Under the pieces are notes generated by a model, which saw only the letters and a list, made by a program, of their open reading frames with translations, did not search any database and had not been told where the DNA came from. Shown here piece after piece: positions 32,267-41,787 of a stretch of 64,000 nt of DNA (position 1 is the stretch's first letter; each line of letters opens with the position of its first letter). Location of the stretch: positions 62,001 through 126,000 of the forward strand of contig JADJLO010000023.1 in NCBI GenBank assembly GCA_016710075.1, written 5' to 3'. A program made the translations under genes and the position numbers. Source of the stretch: Acidobacteriota bacterium (lineage in GTDB: Bacteria; Acidobacteriota; Blastocatellia; RBC074).

Positions 32267-33436
32267 ATGAAGAACCGCGTTTCGCGCAAAGTCATGCGCT
32301 TCAAGGAATCGGTCATCCGCGAGATGAGCCGGAAGGCTGCCCGCCTGCAGGCGATCAATCTGGCGCAGGGATTTCCCGACTTCCCTGCGCCTGCGGACAT
32401 CAAACAGGCGGCCTGCGGAGCGATCGAAGCCGACATCAATCAGTATGCCGTCACATGGGGCGCAAAAAACTTCAGGGATGCGATTGCGGCCAAGACCAAA
32501 TGGCATCTCGGACTCGAGATCGATCCGGAGACCGAAGTGGTCGTGACCTGCGGCGCGACGGAAGGTATGATCGCCGCCATGATGGCCATTGTGGATCCGG
32601 GCGAAGAAGTAATCGTCTTCGAACCTTTTTACGAAAATTACTGGCCGGATACTATTCTTTCGGACGCCGCCATCAGGTATGTGACGATGCATCCGCCGGA
32701 ATGGAATTTCAACCCGGATGAGCTGCGTGCCGCATTCAATGAGAAGACCAAAGCGATCATCATCAACACGCCTCACAACCCCACGGGCAAGGTCTTTTCG
32801 CACGAGGAACTGCGACTTATCGCCGACCTTTGCATCGAATACGATGTCATCGCGCTGACAGACGAAATCTATGAGCACATCCTCTATCCCGATCCGGTGA
32901 GGGATATCCGTCATATCTCCATCGCCACACTCGACGGGATGCGCGACAGGACCATTACCATCAACAGCCTTTCAAAGACCTATGCCGTTACGGGCTGGAG
33001 GGTCGGTTATGCCTTTGGAGCTCCAGACCTGATCCACGGCATGAGGCAGGTTCATGATTTTCTCACCGTAGGAGCGGCCGCGCCTCTTCAGGAAGCAGGC
33101 GCATACGCTCTTGCCCGGCCTCCTGAATATTATGACCACCTGCAAAAAGACTATCAGCGCAGAAGAGATTTCCTGCTCGGCGTCCTCGAAGAGGTCGGAT
33201 TTAAATGCCATAAACCCGATGGCGCCTATTACATCCTGACTGACATCACGGATTTCGGGTTTGTCGATGAGATCGCTTTTACCGATCACCTTATTTCAGA
33301 TATCGGCGTCGCCGTCGTTCCCGGCAGCAGCTTTTACAGGAACCCTCAAATGGGCGCTCATCACGTCCGCTTCTGCTTCTGCAAAAAGGATGAAACTCTC
33401 CACGCCGCCGCTGAAAGACTCCAGAAATTAAGGTAG
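32267..33436 (+). CDS. Class I/II PLP-dependent aminotransferase
   Basis: 389-residue fold-type I aminotransferase. Substrate region INLAQGFPDFPAP, cofactor loop TCGATEGMIAAM, INTPHNPTGKVFS, TDEIYEHILY, and the PLP lysine in NSLSKTYAVTGWRVGY. The AQGFPDF and ALTDEIYEH motifs are closest to the kynurenine/methionine/glutamine-transaminase-like group (KAT/YbdL type) rather than aspartate aminotransferase AspC. Exact substrate not assignable. Confidence 0.9.
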   Translation: MKNRVSRKVMRFKESVIREMSRKAARLQAINLAQGFPDFPAPADIKQAACGAIEADINQYAVTWGAKNFRDAIAAKTKWHLGLEIDPETEVVVTCGATEGMIAAMMAIVDPGEEVIVFEPFYENYWPDTILSDAAIRYVTMHPPEWNFNPDELRAAFNEKTKAIIINTPHNPTGKVFSHEELRLIADLCIEYDVIALTDEIYEHILYPDPVRDIRHISIATLDGMRDRTITINSLSKTYAVTGWRVGYAFGAPDLIHGMRQVHDFLTVGAAAPLQEAGAYALARPPEYYDHLQKDYQRRRDFLLGVLEEVGFKCHKPDGAYYILTDITDFGFVDEIAFTDHLISDIGVAVVPGSSFYRNPQMGAHHVRFCFCKKDETLHAAAERLQKLR

Positions 33437-33586
33437 CGAATCTCTTATAAAATTCTCACTGGAAAATATTGTTCGGATCGTACAGGAGAGTAGTTTTTTC
33501 ACTGGCAGAAAAGATTCAATGTAATTATTACACCTTTTTTCTAATTATCGCTTGACTGTAAATTAGAAATGGTGCAAATATATCTT

Positions 33587-33623
<37 letters not shown>

Positions 33624-33625
33624 CC

Positions 33626-33670
33626 GAGCCGATCACAAAGGATCCCTATTCTTTTTGATCGGCTCTCTAG
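33626..33670. terminator. Hairpin between converging genes
   Basis: Perfect GAGCCGATCA (33626-33635) and TGATCGGCTC (33656-33665) with a 20-nt loop, TTTTTG before and TTTT soon after. It can serve both the aminotransferase and argH. Confidence 0.7.
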
Positions 33671-33688
33671 TTTTAGAATGCTGATTTT

Positions 33689-35080
33689 TTATTTCCTGGC
33701 GCCTACCAGTTTTCCCCGTGCAAGTTTCAATTGAGAGCTGACCTGATCAGGTGAGGTGCCGCCGATCTGACATTTGCCGGCGAGAGAATTTTCGAGCGAG
33801 ATGGCCTGGAAAAGGTCGCCGTCGAAAAGTTCTGAGAAGTTTCTGCATTCATCAAGACTCAGCTCTTGTAGTTCTTTTCCCTGCTGGATTGCGTAAACGA
33901 CGATGCGGCCGATGACTTCGTGAGCCATGCGAAACTCCAGCCCCTTTTTGACCAGGTAGTCGGCGAGGTCGGTGGCGTTGGTGTAGTCGGTGATCGCCGC
34001 GGCGCGCGCGCGTTCGCGGTTGAGTTCGATATTGCGCAGCACTGTTGCGGTTACCCTGAGGCTGTCCGAGAGCGTATCAATGGTATCGAAGAGCGCTTCC
34101 TTGTCTTCCTGAAGATCCTTGTTATAGGCCAGGGGAAGTCCCTTGGAAAGCGTCAGCAGCGCGGTGAGATGTCCGAAGATTCTGGCCGATTTTCCGCGAA
34201 TCAGTTCGAGAGAATCGGGATTCTTCTTCTGCAGCATGAGACTGCTGCCGGTGGAGATGGCGTCGCCGAGTTTGATAAAGCCGAACTCCTGTGTCGAGTA
34301 GATGATCAGATCCTCAGCCAGACGTGAAAGATGCATCGTTGTCAGAGCTGCGACACTGGCGAACTCAATGATGTAATCGCGATCGCTGACGGCGTCTATG
34401 CTGTTGCCGGTGATGTCGTCGAAACCCAGTTGCGCGGCCATCCAATGGCGATCCACCGGAAAGTTCGTACCTGCAAGCGCGCCCGATCCAAGCGGCATGA
34501 TGTTGACTCGCTTTCTGGCATCGGCGAGCCTTTCACGATCACGCTCGAGCATCTGGAAATACGCCAGCAAAAAATGAGCAAAAAGGACCGGCTGGGCTTT
34601 CTGAAGATGTGTGTAGCCCGGAATCGGATCGGTGGAGTTGGCCTCAGCAAGTTCGATCAGGGCGAGCTGCGTATCGCGCATGACCTCGTCGATCCTGTCG
34701 ATTTCACCACGAAGAAATAGGCGTGTCGCGACTGCGACCTGGTCATTGCGACTGCGTCCCGTGTGCAGCCTGTAGCCGGCAGGGCCGATAAGCTTGACCA
34801 GCGTCGATTCGATGAAGCTGTGAACATCTTCGGTCGCCGCATATTCAGGCCGTTCGAAAAAACCGGGTTGAGATGCGAGATCTTCGATCTTGTCGAGCCC
34901 TGAGATAATCGATTCAACTGCCTGGGCATCGAGGATCCCAGCGCGACCAATCGCCGCGGCATGAACTTTGCAGGCCTGCAGATCGGCGAAAATCAGCCGG
35001 CGATCGAACCGGAAACTGGCATTGAACTCCGCAAAATGCCTGTCGGTCTCTCCTGTAAATCGTCCACCCCAAAGATTCAT
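33689..35080 (-). CDS. argH: Argininosuccinate lyase
   Basis: Splits argininosuccinate to arginine and fumarate, the last step of arginine synthesis. 463 residues, normal length. Family features: NLWGGRFTGETD at the start, EDVHSFIE, TGRSRNDQVA, GYTHLQKAQPV and the signature loop STGSSLMLQKKNPDSLELIRGK-like region. The signature normally reads SSLMPQKKNPD; here Leu replaces the proline, next to the catalytic serine loop. Other catalytic residues look intact. No other arg gene is beside it. Confidence 0.94.
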   Translation of the reverse strand: MNLWGGRFTGETDRHFAEFNASFRFDRRLIFADLQACKVHAAAIGRAGILDAQAVESIISGLDKIEDLASQPGFFERPEYAATEDVHSFIESTLVKLIGPAGYRLHTGRSRNDQVAVATRLFLRGEIDRIDEVMRDTQLALIELAEANSTDPIPGYTHLQKAQPVLFAHFLLAYFQMLERDRERLADARKRVNIMPLGSGALAGTNFPVDRHWMAAQLGFDDITGNSIDAVSDRDYIIEFASVAALTTMHLSRLAEDLIIYSTQEFGFIKLGDAISTGSSLMLQKKNPDSLELIRGKSARIFGHLTALLTLSKGLPLAYNKDLQEDKEALFDTIDTLSDSLRVTATVLRNIELNRERARAAAITDYTNATDLADYLVKKGLEFRMAHEVIGRIVVYAIQQGKELQELSLDECRNFSELFDGDLFQAISLENSLAGKCQIGGTSPDQVSSQLKLARGKLVGARK

Positions 35081-35118
35081 ATTTTCAATAACTCCCGGTG
35101 AATGACCATCAATAAGTA

Positions 35119-35358
35119 ACTGATACTGTTGGCGAATTCATCCTTTGGTAGATTGTCAGAAATTACAGAATCAAAATACGAGCGGGTACGCAGGCGTCCC
35201 GCCTGCTTGTATTGAAATATCTGCACATTCATATCAGATTTGCGTTAATCGAATTGACGCAGGCGGGACGCCTGCGCTCCCGCTCGTATTTCGACCATTC
35301 CAAAATATCAATAAAACACGGAAACAGGCTATAAATTCAATTCGCCAACAGTATCAGT
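35119..35358. mobile_element. MITE-like element with CTGATACTG ends and REP-type core
   Basis: Ends are ACTGATACTGTTGGCGAATT and its complement (to 35358). TAAGTAA is directly repeated on each side (35113-35119 and 35358-35364), as expected for a target duplication. The core has two inverted REP-like palindromes, each CGAGCGGG then GCAGGCGTCCCGCCTGC. It is non-coding. The 58 kb element is the same sequence in the opposite orientation. Confidence 0.8.
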
Positions 35359-35437
35359 AAGTAAAAAAACGAAACCAGCGAAATCATAATTTCCTTTCGC
35401 TGGTTTCGTCTTTTTCGTATGCCTGGTCATCAATTCT

Positions 35438-36529
35438 TCAGTTGGATTTACCCATGACATGGGTCTGCACGAGTTTGATAACGAGGTCGGCTTCAGCGGC
35501 CTGCCTGGTTCCCGGAAGGAAGACCAGCTGGCGGCGAACCCCTTCGACAGTCATGGTCACGAGAGTGGCAAGATTTGTCACCACCTTGGACATCTCTTTG
35601 ATCTGGGTTCCGGAAACCGTGTTAATCGACTTGTTGCTCGCATCAGTGAGCATCAACTGCCCCGGCCTGATTCGCACCCATCCGGTTTTAGGGTCCTCAA
35701 AACCGAACTTTCCTGTCTTGAGTTTGACAATCCGCCGCCACTGACTGTCGTATAAAATCTTGATTACCGCGGCGCCTTTGGCATTGATGGCCTGATCCAT
35801 GGCGGCTTCGGCTTTTGCGAAATCGCCTTTGTTATAGAGATAGATGATGCCGAGAAATTCGAAGGCGCCCGATTTACCTGGATCATCTTTGGCCAGTTGT
35901 TCAAGCAGAGGCAGGGTTTGATCGACAGAGGCCGGATCATCCTCTCTGTAAGCCATGATGATCTTCTGGAATCTGTCGTTATAAACAGCCGGCAGCAGCC
36001 CAAGCCTGCTGACCGTGACCGAGAATGGAATGGCGATCTTACCGGTCACGGCGCCGCTGACTCTGAGCCTGTACTCCCCTTCCAGGGGTAGCCCGCCGCT
36101 TTCGGTCGTTATTTTGAAATTTCCTGTCTGAGTGTCCTTTGAAACAGGGATTTCCGTTTTGTCCTTATCGAAGAGCTGCAGATTCAGTGACGGAATTTCA
36201 CTTTGAAGCTGAAAGCTGAGCAGGTCATCGCTTTTGGCAATGAGTGAAAACTCCTCGAAGAACTGTCCTGATGGCGTCTTATCGGAGGATTTCGGATCTA
36301 TTCGACTCTTCACTTCCTGATCGAAAGCAAGCGGCAGAATAACAGGGGCCGCGGGAGCGGCAGGCCCTCCCGGTTTGACGGGAGGCTTTGCTCCACCCTT
36401 GGTTCCGGGCTTTGCGCCGGGCAGTTCACCACTGCCTCCCTGAGCCAATGCTGAAACAACCGGAAGTGAAACCGATAAGACAAATGACAGGGCTAAAAGC
36501 TTAAGGGAGCATTGATTTTGATACTTCAT
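35438..36529 (-). CDS. Secreted protein with TPR-like and C-terminal beta domain
   Basis: About 363 residues, beginning at the ATG at 36529 with a signal peptide (LLALSFVLSVSLPVVSALA). A Gly/Pro/Lys-rich linker (GAKPGTKGGAKPPVKPGG) follows, then a beta-rich domain (residues about 65-170), a helical TPR-like stretch (FEFLGIIYLYNKGDFAKAEAAMDQAI) and a C-terminal region (KLKTGKFGFEDPKTGWVRIR). No known family. It appears fused to the upstream kinase in one long open frame, but this is caused by a frameshift in the kinase gene. It is probably co-transcribed with the kinase and could be part of its signalling unit. Confidence 0.72.
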   Translation of the reverse strand: MKYQNQCSLKLLALSFVLSVSLPVVSALAQGGSGELPGAKPGTKGGAKPPVKPGGPAAPAAPVILPLAFDQEVKSRIDPKSSDKTPSGQFFEEFSLIAKSDDLLSFQLQSEIPSLNLQLFDKDKTEIPVSKDTQTGNFKITTESGGLPLEGEYRLRVSGAVTGKIAIPFSVTVSRLGLLPAVYNDRFQKIIMAYREDDPASVDQTLPLLEQLAKDDPGKSGAFEFLGIIYLYNKGDFAKAEAAMDQAINAKGAAVIKILYDSQWRRIVKLKTGKFGFEDPKTGWVRIRPGQLMLTDASNKSINTVSGTQIKEMSKVVTNLATLVTMTVEGVRRQLVFLPGTRQAAEADLVIKLVQTHVMGKSN

Positions 36530-36609
36530 AACTTCTTCAACCTGGTAGATGATCTGCTGTTTGGGGATAACGCAGAACACAAAAAAACCATTCAAATGAT
36601 CAATCGGGA

Positions 36610-39161
36610 TCACCTGGCGTCCGTAGCGCAACGGAATCCGGATTGAATGTAGTCTGGCCAGATTGGCCTTTGGCCGGTCTTTTCGTCCAGCCGGCCAGCC
36701 TCGGCGAAGAGTCGCTGTGGCATATTTCGCAGTACTTTCATATGACCCGCCGCGAATCACTTTCAGATTTTTGTAGCCCTTGGCAGGAGCCTCGATGGAG
36801 CCGCCGGGGTAGGCCACATAATCGCTTGAAGTCCATTCCCATGCATTGCCTGAAAGATCAAGAATACCGAATGGACTCGCCCCCAGTGGATGCTCTCCGA
36901 CCGGAGTAAGTTGCCCCTTTGCCTCATCATTGAACTTGATATTGGCTGCGCCATCGATCCAGGATTCTCCCCATGGATAGATGCGGCCTTCCGGTCCGCG
37001 GGCTGCAAACTCCCATTCTTCCTCGGTCGGGAGCCGCTTCCCTGCCCATTTGGCATAGGCAGTCGCATCCTCCCTGCTGACGTCGGTGACGGGCAGATTC
37101 TCGGTCCCGTCAGGGAACTTATTATCTTTCCAGGAGGGAGGAGCGGTATAACCGGACGCCTCGATGAACTTTTGATATTGCCCGTTTGTAACTTCGGTCT
37201 TGTCGATGAAGAAAGGCTTGATCGTGGAAACGTGAGCGGGCTTCTCGTTATCTTCACCATCATCGCGCCCGATTCTCAATGCGCCTCCAAGAACGTAGGC
37301 CATGCCTTCGGGAGCGGCTACCTCAGGGTAGGCCGATGTTGGAGCGGGTGCCGGCTGCTGCGATGTCTCGGTCTGCTGTACGGGCGTGGCTTGCGATACG
37401 GCCTGCTGATCGGTCGTTGCCGATCCTCCTTTAGACATCATCCACCAGGCTGCGGCCGCAATCACGACAAGGACGGCGCCCACGCCGGCAATCAAAGGCA
37501 TTTTCGATTTTGGCGCTGATCCTGCAGCTGCCGGAACCACAGCGGATACAGCCGGAGCCTTTGCCTGAACGGGTGTCGAGGGTGCCGATACAGGAAGTTT
37601 TTTATCTTTATTTTTATTTTTATCTTTATCCTTGCCGGCTTTCTCAGATTTTTTGGGGCCAGTGGTTTGAGCCGTGCCCGCAGGAGCGACGGGCGAGGTC
37701 TGCTTTTGACCAAGGACCTCGGTCGCCGAGTCGGTAAGCTTCTCGGTCTTTGACTGCTGCGCCGAATCGATCAGCTCTGTTTTGGACTGCGAGGTTGGGG
37801 GCAACTTGTCCGTGCCCTTTTCCTCCGAGACGATTCCGGCGCCTGCAAGCGGAGCATTCTCTGCCGTCCGATTGGCGCCAAGCATCTCTGTTGCCGGCTG
37901 TGAAATCTTGTCAGTGCCGGCAGAGGGAGTGACGATCGTCTCGAATCCCTGATGTGAGAGGGGTCCTGGGTGTTTCTCCGGTTTTCTGAGCGCCCGGGAG
38001 AATTTCAGTCTTTTGCGCCTCGTCTTCCCCGGCAATGTTGAGCCGCTGCTCGCCGGTCTTGATCAGACGGACCGTATCGGGCTCATCGCTGATGGCGGCC
38101 TCATACTCACGGGCCAGCTCAAGAGCGGTTTGGGGACGGGCATTCGGATCTTTTTCAAGTGCGTGGAGAACGACCTTGTCAACTCCCGGAGTAATGTTCG
38201 GATTGAGTTCTCTCAGCGATCGGGGCTGCTCAGTGACGTGCTTGATTGCGATTCCAGTTGGTGTTTTCGCGATGAATGGAGCGACTCCGGTGAGAAGCTC
38301 ATAGATGACCACGCCGAGGCTGTAGATGTCGGATCGCGAATCAGCCTCCTCGCCCTGGCATTGTTCAGGAGCCATGTAATGCGGAGTCCCGATAACCGTG
38401 CCAATGTTCGTCAGCCGCTGTTCGAGACTCAATGTGTCAAGGTCTTTATCGGCCAGTTTGGCGATGCCGAAATCGAGGATCTTGATGTGGTCGGCGCCAT
38501 CGTTCGAATCGAGCAGGAAGATGTTATCGGGTTTGATATCCCTGTGAACTATGCCGTTGCGATGACCGGCATCGAGTGCGGCACACGTCTGACGGACGAT
38601 TCCATAGGCTCTCCCAATCGTGATGTGGCCTCTTTCCACCAGCACCTGCCTGAGGCTTTTGCCGACAAGCAGTTCCATGACGATATAGGCTGTGCCGTCA
38701 TCGTCTTCTCCGAAATCATGTATGACCACCGCATTGGGGTGATGGAGCATGGCGGCTGCGCGCGCTTCTCGATAGAACCGCTGCCTCGACTTGTCATTAT
38801 CCACAACGTCGGGTCTAAGCACCTTGACCGCAACCGTGTCGCCGATGTGAAGCCGCTTGGCCCGGTAAATCTCGCCCATGCCGCCGCTGCCGATGCATTG
38901 GTCGAGCTGGTAACGCCCACCAAGCACACGACCGACCTGCGCTCCAACCGGCGCTGTCGATTTGGCATCCCCGGAAGTTGTCGAGAATTTATCAGCGGGA
39001 GATGGTTTTCCCACCTGAGTTTTGAGATCGTCGGAACTGTGAGCCCCCGGCGGCACCGTTTCTACGGGTGTCGGCTTGTGGGCGGTCACAGTCGACCCGC
39101 AGGCATCACACTTGATCGCCCCATCATCCAGTTTCCTGCCGCAATTCGTGCAAAATGTCAT
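36610..39161 (-). CDS. Ser/Thr protein kinase with zinc ribbon and FGE-sulfatase-like domain, two frameshifts
   Basis: About 850 residues. N-terminal zinc ribbon (CTNCGRKL...CDACGS), kinase domain at about 80-345 (GSGGMGEIYRA, VAVKVLR, HRDIKPDN, LDFGIAK, APEQCQGEEADSRSDIYSLG), a low-complexity Thr/Lys-rich linker, one membrane helix (LIAGVGAVLVVIAAAAWWMM) and an outer FGE-sulfatase domain (GMAYVLGGALRIGRDDGED, DKTEVTNGQYQKF, RLPTEEEWEFAARG, LSGNAWEWTSSDY). Two one-base shifts were inferred, near 37960 and 36653. Correcting the second restores the family ending DYIQSGFRCATDAR and a TGA at 36610. The outer domain is probably a ligand-binding sensor; whether it has oxidase activity is unknown. 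Confidence 0.85.
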
Positions 39162-39444
39162 GTAATGTCAGACCCTCATTCAGAGCCAAAAATATTAATT
39201 TCGCTTTTACCAATTGTATGGTCTTTTTTTCAAGATATCAGGAGATTGCAATCCATTGTCACAATTAGCAGTTAAAGTCTAAATCAAAACAATTAAGAAT
39301 AAAACCTTGAAGGGACTGTTTTGAGATGGCGTTGCCAGTTTAGCATGCGCCAGACTGTGGCTTTCAAAACAGGAGCCTCGCTTGTTATGATGCATGCAGT
39401 TATAGTTGCATCAATTCAATATTATTTCGAAGGAGCATTTGTTA

Positions 39445-40191
39445 ATGAAGACGTTAGTATTGCTGCGCCACGGCGAGAGCGACTGGAATCGTGAGAACCG
39501 GTTCACCGGCTGGACTGATGTGGACTTGAGCGAAAAAGGTTTTCAAGAAGCCATTGAGGCCGGTCAGGAGATGAAGAAGGCCGGATATGTTTTTGATGTC
39601 GCCTACACTTCACTGCTTAAAAGAGCCATCAGGACACTCAACATAGCTTTGGATCAGATGGATCTTCAATGGGTTCCCGTATACAAGACATGGCGACTCA
39701 ATGAGCGGCATTACGGAGCTCTGCAGGGATTGAACAAAGCGGAGACCGCCGAGAAACATGGCATAGAGCAGACCAACATCTGGCGCCGCAGTTACGACAT
39801 TCCGCCGCCGGCGTTGACTGTCGACGACCCGCGCCATCCGGGCAAGGACCCGCGTTATGCTTCTCTCAAGGCGGACGAGCTGCCGTTGACCGAGTGCCTC
39901 AAGGATACTGTCGATCGCTTCCTGCCATACTGGCATGAGACGATCGCTCCGGCACTTCGCGATGGCAGGCGCGTTCTGGTTGCAGCCCACGGTAACAGCC
40001 TGAGAGCTCTGGTGAAATACCTCGACAATGTATCGAACGACGATATCGTCGGCCTCAACATCCCCACCGGCATCCCTCTGGTTTATGAACTCGATGACGA
40101 TCTCAAGCCGATCAGGCATTTCTACCTTGGTGATCCCGAAGCGATCAAAAAGGCGACTGAATCGGTAGCCGGTCAGTTGAGCAAGAAGTAG
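39445..40191 (+). CDS. gpmA: 2,3-bisphosphoglycerate-dependent phosphoglycerate mutase
   Basis: Interconverts 3- and 2-phosphoglycerate in glycolysis through a phosphohistidine. 248 residues. The catalytic LRHGESDWNRENRFTGW starts right after the Met, so the ATG at 39445 is right, with AAGGAG 12 bp upstream. The second histidine is in VAAHGNSLRAL, and ERHYGALQGLNKAE is conserved. The next gene is a cofactor-independent mutase homologue of a different fold, 37 bp on. Confidence 0.95.
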   Translation: MKTLVLLRHGESDWNRENRFTGWTDVDLSEKGFQEAIEAGQEMKKAGYVFDVAYTSLLKRAIRTLNIALDQMDLQWVPVYKTWRLNERHYGALQGLNKAETAEKHGIEQTNIWRRSYDIPPPALTVDDPRHPGKDPRYASLKADELPLTECLKDTVDRFLPYWHETIAPALRDGRRVLVAAHGNSLRALVKYLDNVSNDDIVGLNIPTGIPLVYELDDDLKPIRHFYLGDPEAIKKATESVAGQLSKK

Positions 40192-40228
40192 AAGGTAACG
40201 AGTGGCGATGAGGCATCCAATTTAACAA

Positions 40229-41782
40229 ATGGTCAAAGCAAAGCTGAAAAAGCGACCCCTTGCGCTGATCATCCTCAGCGGTTTCGGATGGACAATGGAG
40301 GTTGAGGGCAATGCGATCCGCCAGGCGCGGACGCCTTTCCTCGACGGATATTTATCGAAATACAAGCACACTCTTCTGGAATCTTCCGGGGTCAGGGTCG
40401 GCCTTCGACCCGATCAGGAAGGCAACTCGGAAGTGAGCCACATGATCATGGGCACCGGCCAGGTTGTCCCACTGGATATAGACCGGATCGATGATGCCAT
40501 CGACAAGGGAACTTTCTTTGAAAATCCGATCCTGATCGATGCGATAGAGGCAGGCAGAAGTTCAGGGTTGCACCTGCTGGGCATGGTGTCGGACGGCGGA
40601 GTTCATTCGATGAACTCCCATCTTTATGCGCTTCTGGAAATGGCGGCCAGGCGTGGAATTGAGCGGGTCTCCGTTCACGTGATCACCGACGGACGCGACA
40701 CGCCGCCGAATTCCGGCAAAAAGATCGTTTCAGATCTGATCTTAAAATTGCAGGAACTCGGCGCCGGCCGGATTGCTTCGATCACAGGGCGATATTATGC
40801 CATGGACCGAGACAACCGCTGGGATCGCATCAAACAGGCTTACGCCGCTATCGCGCACGGTGAAGGGCGTCGATTGCCCGATCCGATTGCCGCAATTCAA
40901 TCGTACTACGATCACGGACTGACGGATGAATTCATCGAACCGACCGTTATCACCTACGAAGACGGTTCGCCCATCGCCGAAGTAAAACCCGGAGATTCAC
41001 TGATTTTTTTCAATTTCAGAGCCGATCGATCGAGGCAGTTGACACGCGTATTTACCGGGCTGAATTTCGACGGTTTCGATCGGGAGCGGATCAGGGATCT
41101 GAACTTCGCCACATTCACGCAATATGACCGGTCGTTGAATTCGCCGATCGTTTTTCCGCCGATCGAAGTGATCAACACTCTGGCAGAGGTGTTTGCCGGC
41201 AACGAGGTCTCCAATTTGAGGATCTCCGAGACTGAGAAATTCGCAAACGTGACCTATTTCTTCAATGGCGGTATCGAAAAGGTATTTCCCTTTGAGAGCC
41301 GCATCTCGATTCCGTCCCCGCAGACGCAAGGGTTTGACCGGGTGCCTGAAATGAGCGCCTTCAAAATGACCGACAGCATCTGCCGAGCGATTGACGCCGG
41401 CGAAACTGATGTTTACGTGATCAATTTTCCGAACTGCGACAGTGTCGGGCACACCGGGGACCTCAAAGCCGCGATCAAAGCTGTGGAAGCCGTCGACACC
41501 TGTCTCGGCTGGATCGTCGGCTCGATTGAACGGGCAGGCGGTGCGGCCCTGATCACTTCCGACCACGGAAACTGCGAGCAGATGATCGATCCTGAAACCG
41601 AGGCGCCTCATACCGCTCATACGGACAATCCGGTTCCTTTCATCATCTGCGATCCCGAATTTCAAGGCGATCTGAAAGACGACCGCTCGCTCGAAGATAT
41701 CGCCCCGACCATACTCGATCTTCTCGGCATCGATCAACCGAAAGAGATGTCGGGCGAATCTCTGTTGATAAGGTCAATTTAA
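40229..41782 (+). CDS. gpmI: Cofactor-independent phosphoglycerate mutase homologue lacking one metal ligand
   Basis: 517 residues with the alkaline-phosphatase-fold iPGM layout. Conserved: the catalytic serine S67 in GNSEVSH, TDGRDTPP, RYYAMDRDNRWDR, NFRADRSRQLTR, the metal residues in NCDSVGHTGD, SDHGN and PHTAHTDNPVPF. Altered: the N-terminal metal-binding motif, normally LIILDGxG, reads LIILSGFG, so the Asp that holds a manganese (D12 in the B. stearothermophilus enzyme) is Ser17. GQMGNSEVGH reads DQEGNSEVSH. The Asp to Ser change needs at least two base changes, so it is not a single-base error. It may be a repurposed or weak enzyme; gpmA is next door. Confidence 0.88.
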   Translation: MVKAKLKKRPLALIILSGFGWTMEVEGNAIRQARTPFLDGYLSKYKHTLLESSGVRVGLRPDQEGNSEVSHMIMGTGQVVPLDIDRIDDAIDKGTFFENPILIDAIEAGRSSGLHLLGMVSDGGVHSMNSHLYALLEMAARRGIERVSVHVITDGRDTPPNSGKKIVSDLILKLQELGAGRIASITGRYYAMDRDNRWDRIKQAYAAIAHGEGRRLPDPIAAIQSYYDHGLTDEFIEPTVITYEDGSPIAEVKPGDSLIFFNFRADRSRQLTRVFTGLNFDGFDRERIRDLNFATFTQYDRSLNSPIVFPPIEVINTLAEVFAGNEVSNLRISETEKFANVTYFFNGGIEKVFPFESRISIPSPQTQGFDRVPEMSAFKMTDSICRAIDAGETDVYVINFPNCDSVGHTGDLKAAIKAVEAVDTCLGWIVGSIERAGGAALITSDHGNCEQMIDPETEAPHTAHTDNPVPFIICDPEFQGDLKDDRSLEDIAPTILDLLGIDQPKEMSGESLLIRSI

Positions 41783-41787
41783 ACTTA

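Noticed and set aside
32012..32914. 300-residue minus-strand open frame
   Set aside because: Antisense to the HTH and aminotransferase genes, whose motifs are complete on the plus strand.
35438..38035. One long 865-residue frame as a single protein
   Set aside because: It begins inside the kinase linker, passes the FGE domain in a frame that misses the family ending, then runs into a new signal peptide at 36529. It is two genes joined by a frameshift.
38013..39275. 420-residue plus-strand open frame
   Set aside because: It is antisense to the kinase and has no recognisable motifs.
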